From Terrabacter sp040702505 (GTDB lineage Bacteria; Actinomycetota; Actinomycetes; Actinomycetales; Dermatophilaceae), in the NCBI RefSeq assembly GCF_040702505.1, contig NZ_JBFBLC010000003.1, positions 248,001 to 312,000 on the forward strand: 64,000 bases of DNA, given 5' to 3'. This document shows, piece by piece, positions 18,365-27,479 of the stretch (its first letter is position 1; every line of letters begins with the position of its first letter). The notes beneath the pieces were generated by a model. That model ran no database searches. It saw nothing but the letters and a program-made list of their open reading frames with translations, and was not told the DNA's origin. The translations under genes and the position numbers were made by a program.

Positions 18365-19255
18365 TCAGGCGAGCGATCGGCTCCACATCACGACCCGCGC
18401 CGTCGGCTCGAAACCCATCCGGGAGTAGATCCGGCGCGGCACGGGGTAGTCGTCGTCGCCGCGCGGGGTCACCTGGGCCAGCGTGCCGCCCTTCTCGCGC
18501 AGGGCGTGCAGGGCGGCGAGTGTGACCGCCCCGGCCAGGCCGCGGCCACGGTGCGCCGGGACGCAGCCCACCGGCTCGACGAGGCCGACACCCGTGCCCG
18601 GGTCGAGCCAGACCAGCGCCGAGGCCACCATCTGCCCCGAGCCGTCGACCGCCACCCAGTCGAGCTCCGGCTGGTAGGGCCAGGCCTGCATCACCTGCCG
18701 GTAGGACGAGGGGTCGACCGCGGAGGGGGCGTCGTCGGACCACGCGGCGGCGTGCACGGCGGCTCGCGGGCCCCACTCGTCGGCGCCCACCGAGCGAAAC
18801 GCGTAGCCCGGAGTCTCGGGCAGCGGGGTCAGGTCGCGGAGGTCGAGGACGTGGTGGGTGAAGAACGGCGAGCTCGGCTGCGGGGCGAACCCGGCGGCCT
18901 CGAGCGCGGCCTCCACGGCGGCGTCTCCCTCGACCACCATGGCCGTCTGCTCCTCGGCGTCGCTCCACTCCTCGAACCACTCGACCACCTCGACGGCCGC
19001 CTCGGGGTGGGCGGGATCCACCTGCAGCTCGAGCCAGTCCGGGCTCTCCGCCCAGCCGAAACCGACGGTCTGCCCGTCCTGCTCCCACCGGGCGATCGCC
19101 TCGGCGTCGCCGAGCCGGTCGGGGTCCACCGGTCGGAAGTAGCGTGACCAGGCGAGCTGTCCGGGATGGAAGCGGCTGGTGGGCGACCACAGCCGCGATG
19201 CCAGCTCCTGCATGTGGCGCAGGTCCCGGGGGCCGGCGAAGTCGAGGCGCTGCAC
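18365..19255 (-). CDS. GNAT-family acetyltransferase, two-domain
   Basis: The 296-residue product has a C-terminal GNAT domain with the acetyl-CoA loop VPAHRGRGLAGAVTLAAL (about residue 230) and a degenerate N-terminal GNAT-like half. The architecture resembles MshD-like proteins, but the substrate is unknown. I chose GTG 19255 because TAGCGT (19263-19268 on the minus strand) lies 7 bases before it, the leaderless pattern seen throughout the window; GTG 19264 is the alternative. It is convergent with mnmA and divergent from the MetE-like gene. Confidence 0.82.
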   Translation of the reverse strand: MQRLDFAGPRDLRHMQELASRLWSPTSRFHPGQLAWSRYFRPVDPDRLGDAEAIARWEQDGQTVGFGWAESPDWLELQVDPAHPEAAVEVVEWFEEWSDAEEQTAMVVEGDAAVEAALEAAGFAPQPSSPFFTHHVLDLRDLTPLPETPGYAFRSVGADEWGPRAAVHAAAWSDDAPSAVDPSSYRQVMQAWPYQPELDWVAVDGSGQMVASALVWLDPGTGVGLVEPVGCVPAHRGRGLAGAVTLAALHALREKGGTLAQVTPRGDDDYPVPRRIYSRMGFEPTARVVMWSRSLA

Positions 19256-19262
19256 GGGCGCC

Positions 19263-19268
19263 ACGCTA
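19263..19268 (-). promoter_or_regulatory. -10 box of the acetyltransferase gene, leaderless
   Basis: TAGCGT followed by 7 bases and the GTG at 19255. A -35 box is not obvious. Confidence 0.45.
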
Positions 19269-19297
19269 CCCTCGCGGAGCCCGGGCGGGACGGCGCC

Positions 19298-19303
19298 TAG
19301 GCT
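19298..19303 (+). promoter_or_regulatory. -10 box of the MetE-like gene, leaderless
   Basis: TAGGCT followed by 6 bases and the GTG at 19310, without a ribosome site. Confidence 0.5.
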
Positions 19304-19309
19304 GGCGCG

Positions 19310-20290
19310 GTGACGCTCGCAACCGGCATCGGCTCCTGGCCCGGCACCTCCGTCCGTGACGCGCTCGCGCAGGTGCGCGAGCTGCTCGACGGGCACCTGC
19401 CCTACCTGCCGGAGCTGCCGGCCCGCGGCCCGGGCGCCGACATGGTCGGCCGCACGGCGGGCCTGCTCGTCGAGCTGCCCGTCGACCTGCAGCCGGCCGG
19501 CTGGCGCCTCGTGGACCGCCCGGGCAGGGACGCCGCCCGCACCGCGGCCCTGCTCCGCGAGGACCTCGACGAGCTCGCCGAGGCCTTCGACGGTCACCAG
19601 GGCCCGCTCAAGCTGCAGGTGGTCGGGCCGTGGACGCTCGCCGGGGGCCTCTGGCTCACCCGTGGGGAGCGCGTCGTCGTCGACCCGGGCGCGTGCCGTG
19701 ACCTCGTCGAGTCGCTGGCCGAGGGCGTACGCGTGCACGTGGCAGCCGTGCGCCGACTCGTGCCGGGGGCGCAGGTCGTCCTGCAGGTCGACGAGCCGAG
19801 CCTGCCCACCGTCCTGGCCGGGCGGCTGCCCACCGTCTCGGGCTTCGGTCGGCTGCCCAGCCTCGACCCGCAGGTCGCCGCAGCGGGACTCCAGACGGTC
19901 CTCGGCGCCCACGACGGCGACACCGTCGTGCACTGCTGCGCGGCGAACCCCCCGCTGCCCCTGCTGCGCGGGGTGCGGCCGTCGGCGCTCTCGCTCGACA
20001 CCTCCCTGCTGCGCCCGCGCGAGTGGGAGGGCGTCGCCGTGGCGGTCGAGGACGGCATACGGCTCCATGCGGGAGTCGTGCCGACGGACGGGAGCCGCAC
20101 GCGCCCGCAGGAGCTCGCGGACGGGCTCGTCGGCGTCTGGAAGCGCACCGGGCTGGCACCGACGGGTCTGGCCGACGTCGTCGTCACCCCGGCCTGCGGC
20201 CTCGGCACGGTCGCACCCGACGTCGCCCGGGCGGTCCAGCGCGCGGCCGTCGAGACCGCCACCGAGCTCGAGCAGCGCAGCGCCGCCTAG
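19310..20290 (+). CDS. MetE-like (cobalamin-independent methionine synthase C-terminal) protein
   Basis: A 326-residue single-barrel protein related to the C-terminal half of MetE. Zinc-ligand-like motifs remain: VVHCCAANP near residue 206 (His-Cys-Cys, compatible with the HxC pair) and TPACGLGT near residue 298, matching the last MetE cysteine. The N-terminal folate-binding half of MetE is absent, and the opening ATGIGSWPGTSVRDAL matches 'core MetE-like' proteins. It resembles the protein beside ligA in mycobacteria (Rv3015c type). The methyl donor is unknown, so I do not call it methionine synthase. Confidence 0.82.
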   Translation: MTLATGIGSWPGTSVRDALAQVRELLDGHLPYLPELPARGPGADMVGRTAGLLVELPVDLQPAGWRLVDRPGRDAARTAALLREDLDELAEAFDGHQGPLKLQVVGPWTLAGGLWLTRGERVVVDPGACRDLVESLAEGVRVHVAAVRRLVPGAQVVLQVDEPSLPTVLAGRLPTVSGFGRLPSLDPQVAAAGLQTVLGAHDGDTVVHCCAANPPLPLLRGVRPSALSLDTSLLRPREWEGVAVAVEDGIRLHAGVVPTDGSRTRPQELADGLVGVWKRTGLAPTGLADVVVTPACGLGTVAPDVARAVQRAAVETATELEQRSAA

Positions 20291-20308
20291 GAGCGGCAGC
20301 AGGGACGA

Positions 20309-20344
20309 CGAGAGGCCGACCACCACGGGGTGGTCGGCCTCTCG
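20309..20344. terminator. Bidirectional terminator after the MetE-like gene
   Basis: A perfect 16-bp stem (20309-20324 with 20329-20344) and an ACGG loop between two convergent genes. Confidence 0.85.
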
Positions 20345-20366
20345 GCTGTCGGGGACTCGGCCCGGG

Positions 20367-21605
20367 TCAGAGCGCCGAGCCGGCGGCCCACTGGGCGGAG
20401 CTGAGGTTCCAGTCGGCGTAGCCGTTGCCCATCGTCATCGGGCGGTTCGTGCCGACGGTCTCGACGACGTCGCCGATGGTGACGTTGTCGTAGAGCCAGC
20501 CGGCGTTGGGCTCGCTCATGCCGGTGCAGCCGTGGCTGACGTTGCGGTGACCCTGGTCGGCGACCGACCACGGCGCCGAGTGCAGGAACTCGCCGGAGTT
20601 GGTGACGCGCATGGCGTACTTCACCTTGGTGTCGGCGTAGTAGTTCGGGTCGTTCTTCTTCAGCCCGATCGTCTCGGCCTTCATGGTGATGTTCATCTGC
20701 TTGTCCATGATCACCTTGACGCCCGAGCGGGTGATGAAGCCGGGACGACCACCGGTGACGGGGATGCGGCGCGCGAGCTTGCCGTTGATCATGACGTCCA
20801 TCTGGTCGGTCTTGAGGTTGACCTTGGCGATCACCGAGCGGCCGATGGTGAAGTCGGCGGTGCGGGACATCTGGCCCCAGCGTCCGCCCCCGGCGGGGAC
20901 GCCGTTGAGGTTCGCGTCGACGTGGACCTTGGTGCCCGGCTGCCAGTACGCCTTCGGGCGCCAGTGCGCCTCCTGCGGGCTCAGCCAGTACCAGGAGCCG
21001 GCCTGGGCGGGCACCGAGGTGACCTTCATCTGCTTCTCGAACGCGGCCTTGTCGACGACCGGCAGGTCGAAGCGCACGACGACCGGCATGCCGATGCCGA
21101 CGGTGCCGCCGTCACGCGGCGAGACCGCGACGTAGATCTGCTGGTCGAGCGTGAGGTCGACGGTGCGGAAGGTCTGCGTCGTCTCGGTGGTCTTGCCGTC
21201 GGCGTCCTTGGCCTCCATGGCCAGGGTGTACTTGACCCCGGGCTCGAGCAGGTCACCGGCGGTCCACGTGCCGCCGTCGAGCTTGCCGTCGACCGGGACC
21301 CGGTTGCCCTTCTTGCTGACGTAGGACAGCGACGCGTTGGTCAGCGTGCCCTGCTGCGCCGACGCCGTGACGCGGGTGTCGACCGGCACGTCCTTGGCGT
21401 CCTCACCCGGCGTTGTCTTGAAGACCACGGGGTCCGTGGTGGGGGTGGGGGAGGGCGACTGCGAGCCGGAGCCGCCCGCGCCGGCCGTGGCGGAGGTGGC
21501 CGGCTTGCCGCTGTCGGCGGGGGCGCTGGAGCTGCAGGCCGTGACGCCCAGCAGGGCCATTGCGGCCATCGCCGTGAGCGCGGCGGAACGGATGCTCGAC
21601 TTCAC
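20367..21605 (-). CDS. L,D-transpeptidase lipoprotein (YkuD domain)
   Basis: It makes 3-3 crosslinks in peptidoglycan at the outer face of the membrane. The 412-residue protein starts at GTG 21605 with a lipoprotein signal ending in LLGVTACSSS, followed by a Ser/Pro/Thr linker, two Ig-like domains (DVPVDTRVTASAQQG onward) and the YkuD domain. The active-site motif is VSHGCTGMS with Cys near residue 360. The C-terminal GNGYADWNLSSAQW resembles LdtMt2. A longer frame to 21743 exists but lacks a signal. GAAGGG precedes the GTG. It is likely resistant to most beta-lactams except carbapenems, as known for the family. Confidence 0.93.
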   Translation of the reverse strand: MKSSIRSAALTAMAAMALLGVTACSSSAPADSGKPATSATAGAGGSGSQSPSPTPTTDPVVFKTTPGEDAKDVPVDTRVTASAQQGTLTNASLSYVSKKGNRVPVDGKLDGGTWTAGDLLEPGVKYTLAMEAKDADGKTTETTQTFRTVDLTLDQQIYVAVSPRDGGTVGIGMPVVVRFDLPVVDKAAFEKQMKVTSVPAQAGSWYWLSPQEAHWRPKAYWQPGTKVHVDANLNGVPAGGGRWGQMSRTADFTIGRSVIAKVNLKTDQMDVMINGKLARRIPVTGGRPGFITRSGVKVIMDKQMNITMKAETIGLKKNDPNYYADTKVKYAMRVTNSGEFLHSAPWSVADQGHRNVSHGCTGMSEPNAGWLYDNVTIGDVVETVGTNRPMTMGNGYADWNLSSAQWAAGSAL

Positions 21606-21713
21606 GCGTGTAAACCCTTCGCAGACGCAGCGCCCGACGCCCCGGGCCGGGACAGGGGTTGGGCAGGGCGCGGCGCGTCGGTGGTGACCCCGCTCCAGTG
21701 TCACCGATTCAGG

Positions 21714-21743
21714 GCAATACTCCAAAACCCACGGCGCGTGCAA
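21714..21743 (-). promoter_or_regulatory. Possible promoter of the L,D-transpeptidase gene
   Basis: On the minus strand TTGCAC (21743-21738), 18 bases, then TATTGC (21719-21714). This would give an untranslated leader of about 100 bases. I see no riboswitch I can name in it. Confidence 0.3.
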
Positions 21744-21762
21744 TGCACGGCGTGTCGCACGC

Positions 21763-23274
21763 TCAGGAGGCCTCGACCGGCCGCACCTCGCGGCGCAGGA
21801 TCTTGCCCGTCGGCCCCTTCGGCAGCTCGTCGAGCAGCCAGATCCGCCGCGGGTACTTGTAGGCGGCCAGCCGCTCCTTGACGTACGCCTGGACGTCCTC
21901 GAGCGTCGAGGTGGCCCCCGGGCGCAGCACGACGGCGGCCCCGACCTCCTCGCCCATGAGCTCGTCCGGGACCCCGACGACGGCGGCCTCGAGCACCTCC
22001 GGGTGGGCGTAGAGGACCTCCTCCACCTCGCGCGGGTAGATGTTCATGCCTCCACGGATGATCATGTCCTTCTTGCGGTCCACGATCGTGAAGTAGCCCT
22101 CGTCGTCGACGGTCGCGAGGTCGCCGGAGCGGAACCAGCCGTCGGGGATGGCCTCCTTCGTGGCCTCGGGGCGGTTCCAGTAGCCCTTCATGATGTTCTC
22201 GCCACGGATCGCGATCTCGCCGATGCCGCCGGCCGGCACGTCGTTGCCGTCGACGTCGACGAGCTTCATCTCGCACCCCGGGATGGCGCGGCCGATGGTG
22301 CCGGGCTTGGTCGGCTTGTCCGGCATGTTGAAGGAGGCCACCGGCGAGGTCTCGGAGAGGCCGTAGCCCTCGAGGATCTGGCAGGAGAACTTCTTCTCGA
22401 ACGCCGTCATGACCGCCTCGGGCATCGCCGAGCCGCCGGAGACGCAGGTGCGCAGGCTGCTCGTGTCGGCACTGCCGGCGTCCGGGTGGTTGAGGATCGC
22501 GGCATACATCGTCGGCACGCCCTGGAAGATCGTCACGCGGTCGCGGCCGAACATCTCGATGGCCTTGGCCGGGTCGAAGCGCGGCAGGAGCGTCAGGGTG
22601 CAGCCCTGCTGGACGGAGGTGTTGAGCCCGCACGTCAGGCCGAAGACGTGGAAGAGCGGCAGGCAGCCCATGATCACGTCGTCCTCGGAGATCCGCATGA
22701 TGTCCGCGGCCGAGCGCTGCGCGTTTCGGTGCAGGTTGAAGTGGGTGAGCTCGGCGCCCTTGGGCTTGCCGGTGGTGCCGCTCGTGTAGAGGATCACCGC
22801 CGTGTCGTCGTCGGCGCGCTCGACCGGCTCGAGCACCGGGGCGCCCGACGACTCGCCGGCGTCGAACTGGCCCTCCGCCGGGCCCATCGGCCCGCAGACG
22901 ACCAGGCGGGTGCCGGTCTCGGCGGCCGCCTTGGCCGCCTCGTCGGCGAAGTCGGGCCACACGAAGCTGAAGCGGGCGCCGCTGTCCTCGTAGAAGTACT
23001 GGATCTCGCCGGCCTTGAGCAGCGGGTTCATCGGCACGACGATGCCGCCGGCCAGCAGGGTGCCGTAGAAGGCCACCGGGTAGGCCGGGACGTTCGGGAG
23101 GATGAGCGAGACCCGGTCGCCCTCCTGCAGGCCCGCCGCCCGCAGCTGCGCCGCCACGGTCGCGGCCGCCCGGTGCAGCGCGGACCACGACACCTCGGCC
23201 GAGTCCAGGCGGATGCCCACCTTGTCGGGGACGCGGGCCGCGGTGGCGGCGAGGTTGGCGGCGAGGTTGGTCAT
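21763..23274 (-). CDS. Long-chain fatty-acid-CoA ligase (FadD-like)
   Basis: A 503-residue adenylate-forming enzyme that activates carboxylic acids to CoA thioesters. Visible motifs: P-loop LYTSGTTGKPKGAELTH near residues 162-178, A4/A5 region GYGLSETSPVASF near 305, SGDLATVDDEGYFTI near 385, and the catalytic lysine in PTGKILRREV near 490. The chosen ATG at 23274 follows GAAGGAG. An AACAAT-like -10 is present about 40 bases upstream. It would feed the beta-oxidation steps served by the hydratase and EtfBA nearby. Chain-length preference cannot be predicted; a long-chain acid is the usual annotation. Confidence 0.9.
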   Translation of the reverse strand: MTNLAANLAATAARVPDKVGIRLDSAEVSWSALHRAAATVAAQLRAAGLQEGDRVSLILPNVPAYPVAFYGTLLAGGIVVPMNPLLKAGEIQYFYEDSGARFSFVWPDFADEAAKAAAETGTRLVVCGPMGPAEGQFDAGESSGAPVLEPVERADDDTAVILYTSGTTGKPKGAELTHFNLHRNAQRSAADIMRISEDDVIMGCLPLFHVFGLTCGLNTSVQQGCTLTLLPRFDPAKAIEMFGRDRVTIFQGVPTMYAAILNHPDAGSADTSSLRTCVSGGSAMPEAVMTAFEKKFSCQILEGYGLSETSPVASFNMPDKPTKPGTIGRAIPGCEMKLVDVDGNDVPAGGIGEIAIRGENIMKGYWNRPEATKEAIPDGWFRSGDLATVDDEGYFTIVDRKKDMIIRGGMNIYPREVEEVLYAHPEVLEAAVVGVPDELMGEEVGAAVVLRPGATSTLEDVQAYVKERLAAYKYPRRIWLLDELPKGPTGKILRREVRPVEAS

Positions 23275-23398
23275 CTCTGCTCCTTCGCAGGGGTGGGGCG
23301 CTGGCTCGGGGCCATTGTTACTGCTGGGTCGCCTCCTGAACAGGTGTGCGGCCCGGTGCCGCGCCGATGTGAGCAGTCGCACGGTCGGGGGTGGCTGG

Positions 23399-23404
23399 CA
23401 GGAT
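23399..23404 (+). promoter_or_regulatory. -10 box of ligA, leaderless
   Basis: CAGGAT, 6 bases before the ligA GTG at 23411; the start lacks a ribosome site. Confidence 0.4.
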
Positions 23405-23410
23405 GAGCGC

Positions 23411-25606
23411 GTGAGCGAGACGACCGCGCCCGAGCCCGTGACAGAGCCCGTGACCGAGCCCGTGACCGAGCCCATGACCGAGCCCGTCACCGACGACGTC
23501 CCGATCGAGGTGCACCAGGAGTGGACCGCCCTCGCGGAGCAGGCCGCGGCGGCGCAGTTCGCCTACCACGTCAAGGACGCGCCGACGATCAGCGACGCCG
23601 AGTACGACCAGATCATGCGGCGGCTCAACGCGCTCGAGGAGGCGCACCCCTCGCTGCGCACACCGCAGAGCCCGACTCAGAACGTCGGCGGGGCCTCGTT
23701 CGCCACCGGCTTCGAGACCGTAGACCACGTCGAGCGCATGCTCAGCCTCGACAACGCCTTCTCGTTCGAGGAGCTGCGCACCTGGGCCGAGCGGGTCGAG
23801 CGCGAGGTCGGCACGGGCGCCCACTACCTCACGGAGCTCAAGATCGACGGCCTCGCCATCAACCTGCTCTACGAGAAGGGGCGCCTCGTGCGGGCCCTGA
23901 CCCGCGGCGACGGGCGCACGGGGGAGGACGTCACCAACAACGTCCGCACCATCGAGGGGATCCCCGGCAGGCTCGCGGGCGAGACGGTGCCCGAGCTCGT
24001 CGAGGTGCGCGGCGAGGTCTTCTTCCCGACCGCCGCGTTCGCCGACCTCAACGCCGGCCTCGTCGAGGCGGGCAAGGCCCCCTTCGCCAACCCCCGCAAC
24101 GCCGCCGCCGGCTCGCTGCGCCAGAAGGACCCGAAGGTCACGGCCAGCCGGCCGCTGCGGATGCTCGTCCACGGCATCGGTGCGCGCCGCGGCTTCGACA
24201 TCGAGCGCCAGAGCGAGGCGTATGCGGTCCTGCGCGCCTGGGGCCTCCCGACCTCCGACGAGGTGCGCGTCCTCGACGACATCGCGGCCGTCGAGGAGTT
24301 CGTCACCTACCACGGCGAGCACCGCCACGACCGCGCGCACGACATCGACGGCATCGTCGTGAAGGTCGACGAGGTGGCGCTGCAGCGCCAGCTCGGCGCG
24401 ACCTCACGCGCCCCGCGCTGGGCCATCGCCTTCAAGTACCCGCCCGAGGAGGTCAACACCAAGCTCCTCGACATCCGCGTCAACGTCGGACGCACGGGCC
24501 GCGTGACGCCCTACGGCGTCATGGAGCCGGTCGTCGTCGCGGGCTCCACGGTCGAGCAGGCGACCCTGCACAACGCGTACGAGGTGGCCCGCAAGGGCGT
24601 GCTCATCGGCGACACGGTGGTGCTGCGCAAGGCCGGCGACGTGATCCCCGAGATCGTCGGGCCGGTCGTCGACCTGCGCGACGGCAGCGAGCGCGAGTTC
24701 GTCATGCCGACCGAGTGCCCCGCCTGCGGCACCCCGCTGGCGCCCGAGAAGGAGGGCGACAAGGACATCCGCTGCCCCAACACCCGCTCGTGCCCGAGCC
24801 AGCTGCGCGAGCGGGTCTTCGCCCTTGCCTCGCGTGGCGGTCTCGACATCGAGGCGCTCGGCTGGGAGGGCTCGATCGCCCTGCTCGACTCCGGCATCGT
24901 CACCGACGAGGGCGACCTCTTCGCCCCGCCCGACGACAGCCCGCAGGCGGGGGAGTACGGCATCACCCGCGAGAAGCTGGCGAGGGTCCCGCTCTACACG
25001 CGCGCCGCGAAGAGGACCGACCCCGTCGACCAGGTCGTCGAGGGGCGGGTGCTGTCCGCCGGCGGCGAGACGCTCCTGGCCGAGCTGGAGAAGGCCAAGA
25101 CGCAGCCGCTGTGGCGCGTCCTCGTCGCCCTGTCGATCCGGCACGTCGGACCCACGGCCGCCCGCGCTCTGGCCACTCACTTCGGCTCGATGGAGGCGAT
25201 CCGCGCCGCCTCGACCGAGGAGCTCGCCCAGGCCGAGGGCGTCGGAGGCGTCATCGCCGAGGCCGTGACCGCCTGGTTCGAGGTCGACTGGCACCGCGAG
25301 ATCGTGCGCAAGTGGGCCGACGCGGGCGTGCGGATGGCCGACGAGGTCGACACGTCCACGCCGCGCACCCTCGAGGGCAAGACGGTCGTCGTCACCGGGT
25401 CGCTCGAGGGCTTCTCGCGCGACGAGACCAAGGAGGCCATCATCAGCCGCGGCGGCAAGGCGTCCGGCTCGGTGTCGAAGAAGACCGACTACGTCGTCAT
25501 CGGGGCCAACGCCGGCTCGAAGGCCGCCAAGGCGGAGGAGCTCGGTCTGACGATCCTCGACGAGGCGGGCTTCCGGCGCCTGCTCGAGACCGGCTCACCG
25601 GACTGA
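23411..25606 (+). CDS. ligA: NAD-dependent DNA ligase LigA
   Basis: LigA seals nicks with NAD+ during replication. The 731-residue protein has all domains in order: Ia, the adenylation domain with KxDG (K144 in TELKIDGLAI), the OB fold, the four-Cys zinc finger CPACGTPL/RCPNTRSCPSQ (about 436-462), the HhH domain, and a C-terminal BRCT domain (LEGKTVVVTGSLEGFSRDE). The GTG at 23411 is chosen because Ia begins about 35 residues later and a leaderless -10 lies just upstream. The first 30 residues hold five TEPV-like repeats, which are unusual for the family. Confidence 0.96.
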   Translation: MSETTAPEPVTEPVTEPVTEPMTEPVTDDVPIEVHQEWTALAEQAAAAQFAYHVKDAPTISDAEYDQIMRRLNALEEAHPSLRTPQSPTQNVGGASFATGFETVDHVERMLSLDNAFSFEELRTWAERVEREVGTGAHYLTELKIDGLAINLLYEKGRLVRALTRGDGRTGEDVTNNVRTIEGIPGRLAGETVPELVEVRGEVFFPTAAFADLNAGLVEAGKAPFANPRNAAAGSLRQKDPKVTASRPLRMLVHGIGARRGFDIERQSEAYAVLRAWGLPTSDEVRVLDDIAAVEEFVTYHGEHRHDRAHDIDGIVVKVDEVALQRQLGATSRAPRWAIAFKYPPEEVNTKLLDIRVNVGRTGRVTPYGVMEPVVVAGSTVEQATLHNAYEVARKGVLIGDTVVLRKAGDVIPEIVGPVVDLRDGSEREFVMPTECPACGTPLAPEKEGDKDIRCPNTRSCPSQLRERVFALASRGGLDIEALGWEGSIALLDSGIVTDEGDLFAPPDDSPQAGEYGITREKLARVPLYTRAAKRTDPVDQVVEGRVLSAGGETLLAELEKAKTQPLWRVLVALSIRHVGPTAARALATHFGSMEAIRAASTEELAQAEGVGGVIAEAVTAWFEVDWHREIVRKWADAGVRMADEVDTSTPRTLEGKTVVVTGSLEGFSRDETKEAIISRGGKASGSVSKKTDYVVIGANAGSKAAKAEELGLTILDEAGFRRLLETGSPD
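23432..23491 (+). repeat. Five 12-bp tandem repeats in the ligA N-terminus
   Basis: Units of GAGCCCGTGACC with small changes (23432, 23444, 23456, 23468, 23480) encode E-P-V/M-T repeats ahead of the ligase domain. Confidence 0.85.
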
Positions 25607-25691
25607 GCGCCGCCGGGGTGCATGTGGGCCCGCCCCACACGGGCGCCCCAGGTGTGTGAGCCAGCACCGTCAATTCGCACCCGCGTCTCCC

Positions 25692-25697
25692 TAGAGT
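25692..25697 (+). promoter_or_regulatory. -10 box of the liv operon
   Basis: TAGAGT, about 70 bases before the livG start. A -35 box is not clear. Unlike its neighbours this gene has a leader and a good ribosome site. Confidence 0.4.
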
Positions 25698-25760
25698 CTG
25701 CGTAGTCGACCAGCCGGTCGGCACGCTCACCGCAGCGCGACGCACGAGGAGGTGCAGGTC

Positions 25761-26508
<748 letters not shown>

Positions 26509-26516
<8 letters not shown>

Positions 26517-27276
26517 CGACACCCGCACGACAGCCCAGCCGAGCATCGAGGCGAGCATGCTTGCGGCACAAGCCCCCTCGCGCATGCTCGAGGTCTCCTC
26601 GCTCTCCGCGTGGTACGGCGAGGCCCGGGTGCTGACCGACGTCACCGTCGACGTCGCGCCCGGTGAGGTCGTCACGCTCGTCGGACGCAACGGCGCCGGC
26701 AAGACCACCCTGCTGCGCTCGGTCATGGGCCTGCACCGGCAGACGGAGGGCACCGTGACCTTCGACGGCAGCGACCTGGCCAGGCGCTCGGCGGACGCCC
26801 GCGCCCGCGCCGGCATCGGGTGGGTGCCGGACGACCGGGGCATCTACTCGAGCCTCACCGTCGAGGAGAACCTGCTGCTGCCACCGGTCGTGCACCAGGA
26901 CGCCTGGCCCCTCGAGCGCGTCTACGAGCTCTTCCCGGTGTTGCACGAGCGCCGGGACTTCCCCGGCACCAGGCTCTCCGGTGGGGAGCAGCAGATGCTC
27001 GCCATGGCCCGCGTCCTGCGGATGGGCTCGCGGCTGCTGCTGCTCGACGAGCCCAGCGAGGGCCTGGCTCCCGTCATCGTCTCGCGCATCGGGGAGATCA
27101 TCCGCGAGATCAAGGGCCACGGGGTGGGCGTGCTGCTCGTCGAGCAGAACGTCACGTTCGCCGCCACCGTGGCCGACCGGCACTACCTGCTCGCCGAGGG
27201 CAAGGTCGTCGAGCACCTCGCCAACGACGACTTCCGCGCCCGCGAGGGCGAGCTGCTCACCTACCTCGGCATGTAG
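26509..27276 (+). CDS. livF: Branched-chain amino acid-type ABC transporter ATPase (LivF)
   Basis: The second ATPase, 255 residues. Walker A GRNGAGKTT is at about 62-70, the signature LSGGEQQML near 157, and Walker B LLLLDEPSEGL near 175; YSSLTVEENLLL is typical of LivF. The N-terminus has about 25 extra residues before LEVSSLSAWYGEARVL. The ATG at 26509 lies inside the last codons of livG with GGAG upstream; a second ATG at 26557 is possible. Its stop is followed by a 200-base gap with a tandem repeat before the binding protein gene. Confidence 0.92.
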
Positions 27277-27400
27277 CCGCGGCCCACCCCTGCGCGCCGA
27301 CCGGCGCCCGGGGCCACCTGCCCTCCACGCCACGGCCCGGAGCACGACACCCGGACCGCGGCGCAGCCACCGCACCGTCACATCCCGTCACCACATCCGG

Positions 27401-27472
27401 CACCACCCCAGGAACCACCCCAGGAACCACCCCAGGAACCACCCCAGGAACCACCCCAGGAACCACCCCAGG
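27401..27472 (+). repeat. Six 12-bp tandem repeats directly before livJ
   Basis: Six copies of AACCACCCCAGG (the first begins CA) run from 27401 to 27472. The last GG flows into the AGGAGGGG ribosome site of livJ. The rest of the 27277-27400 gap shows no other structure I recognise. Confidence 0.95.
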
Positions 27473-27479
27473 AGGGGAC

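Noticed and set aside
21606..21762. Riboswitch in the leader of the L,D-transpeptidase gene
   Set aside because: Such genes can carry c-di-AMP riboswitches, but I could not find the conserved motifs in these 157 bases.
27401..27472. CRISPR or transposon end
   Set aside because: The units are contiguous 12-mers with no spacers and no transposase.
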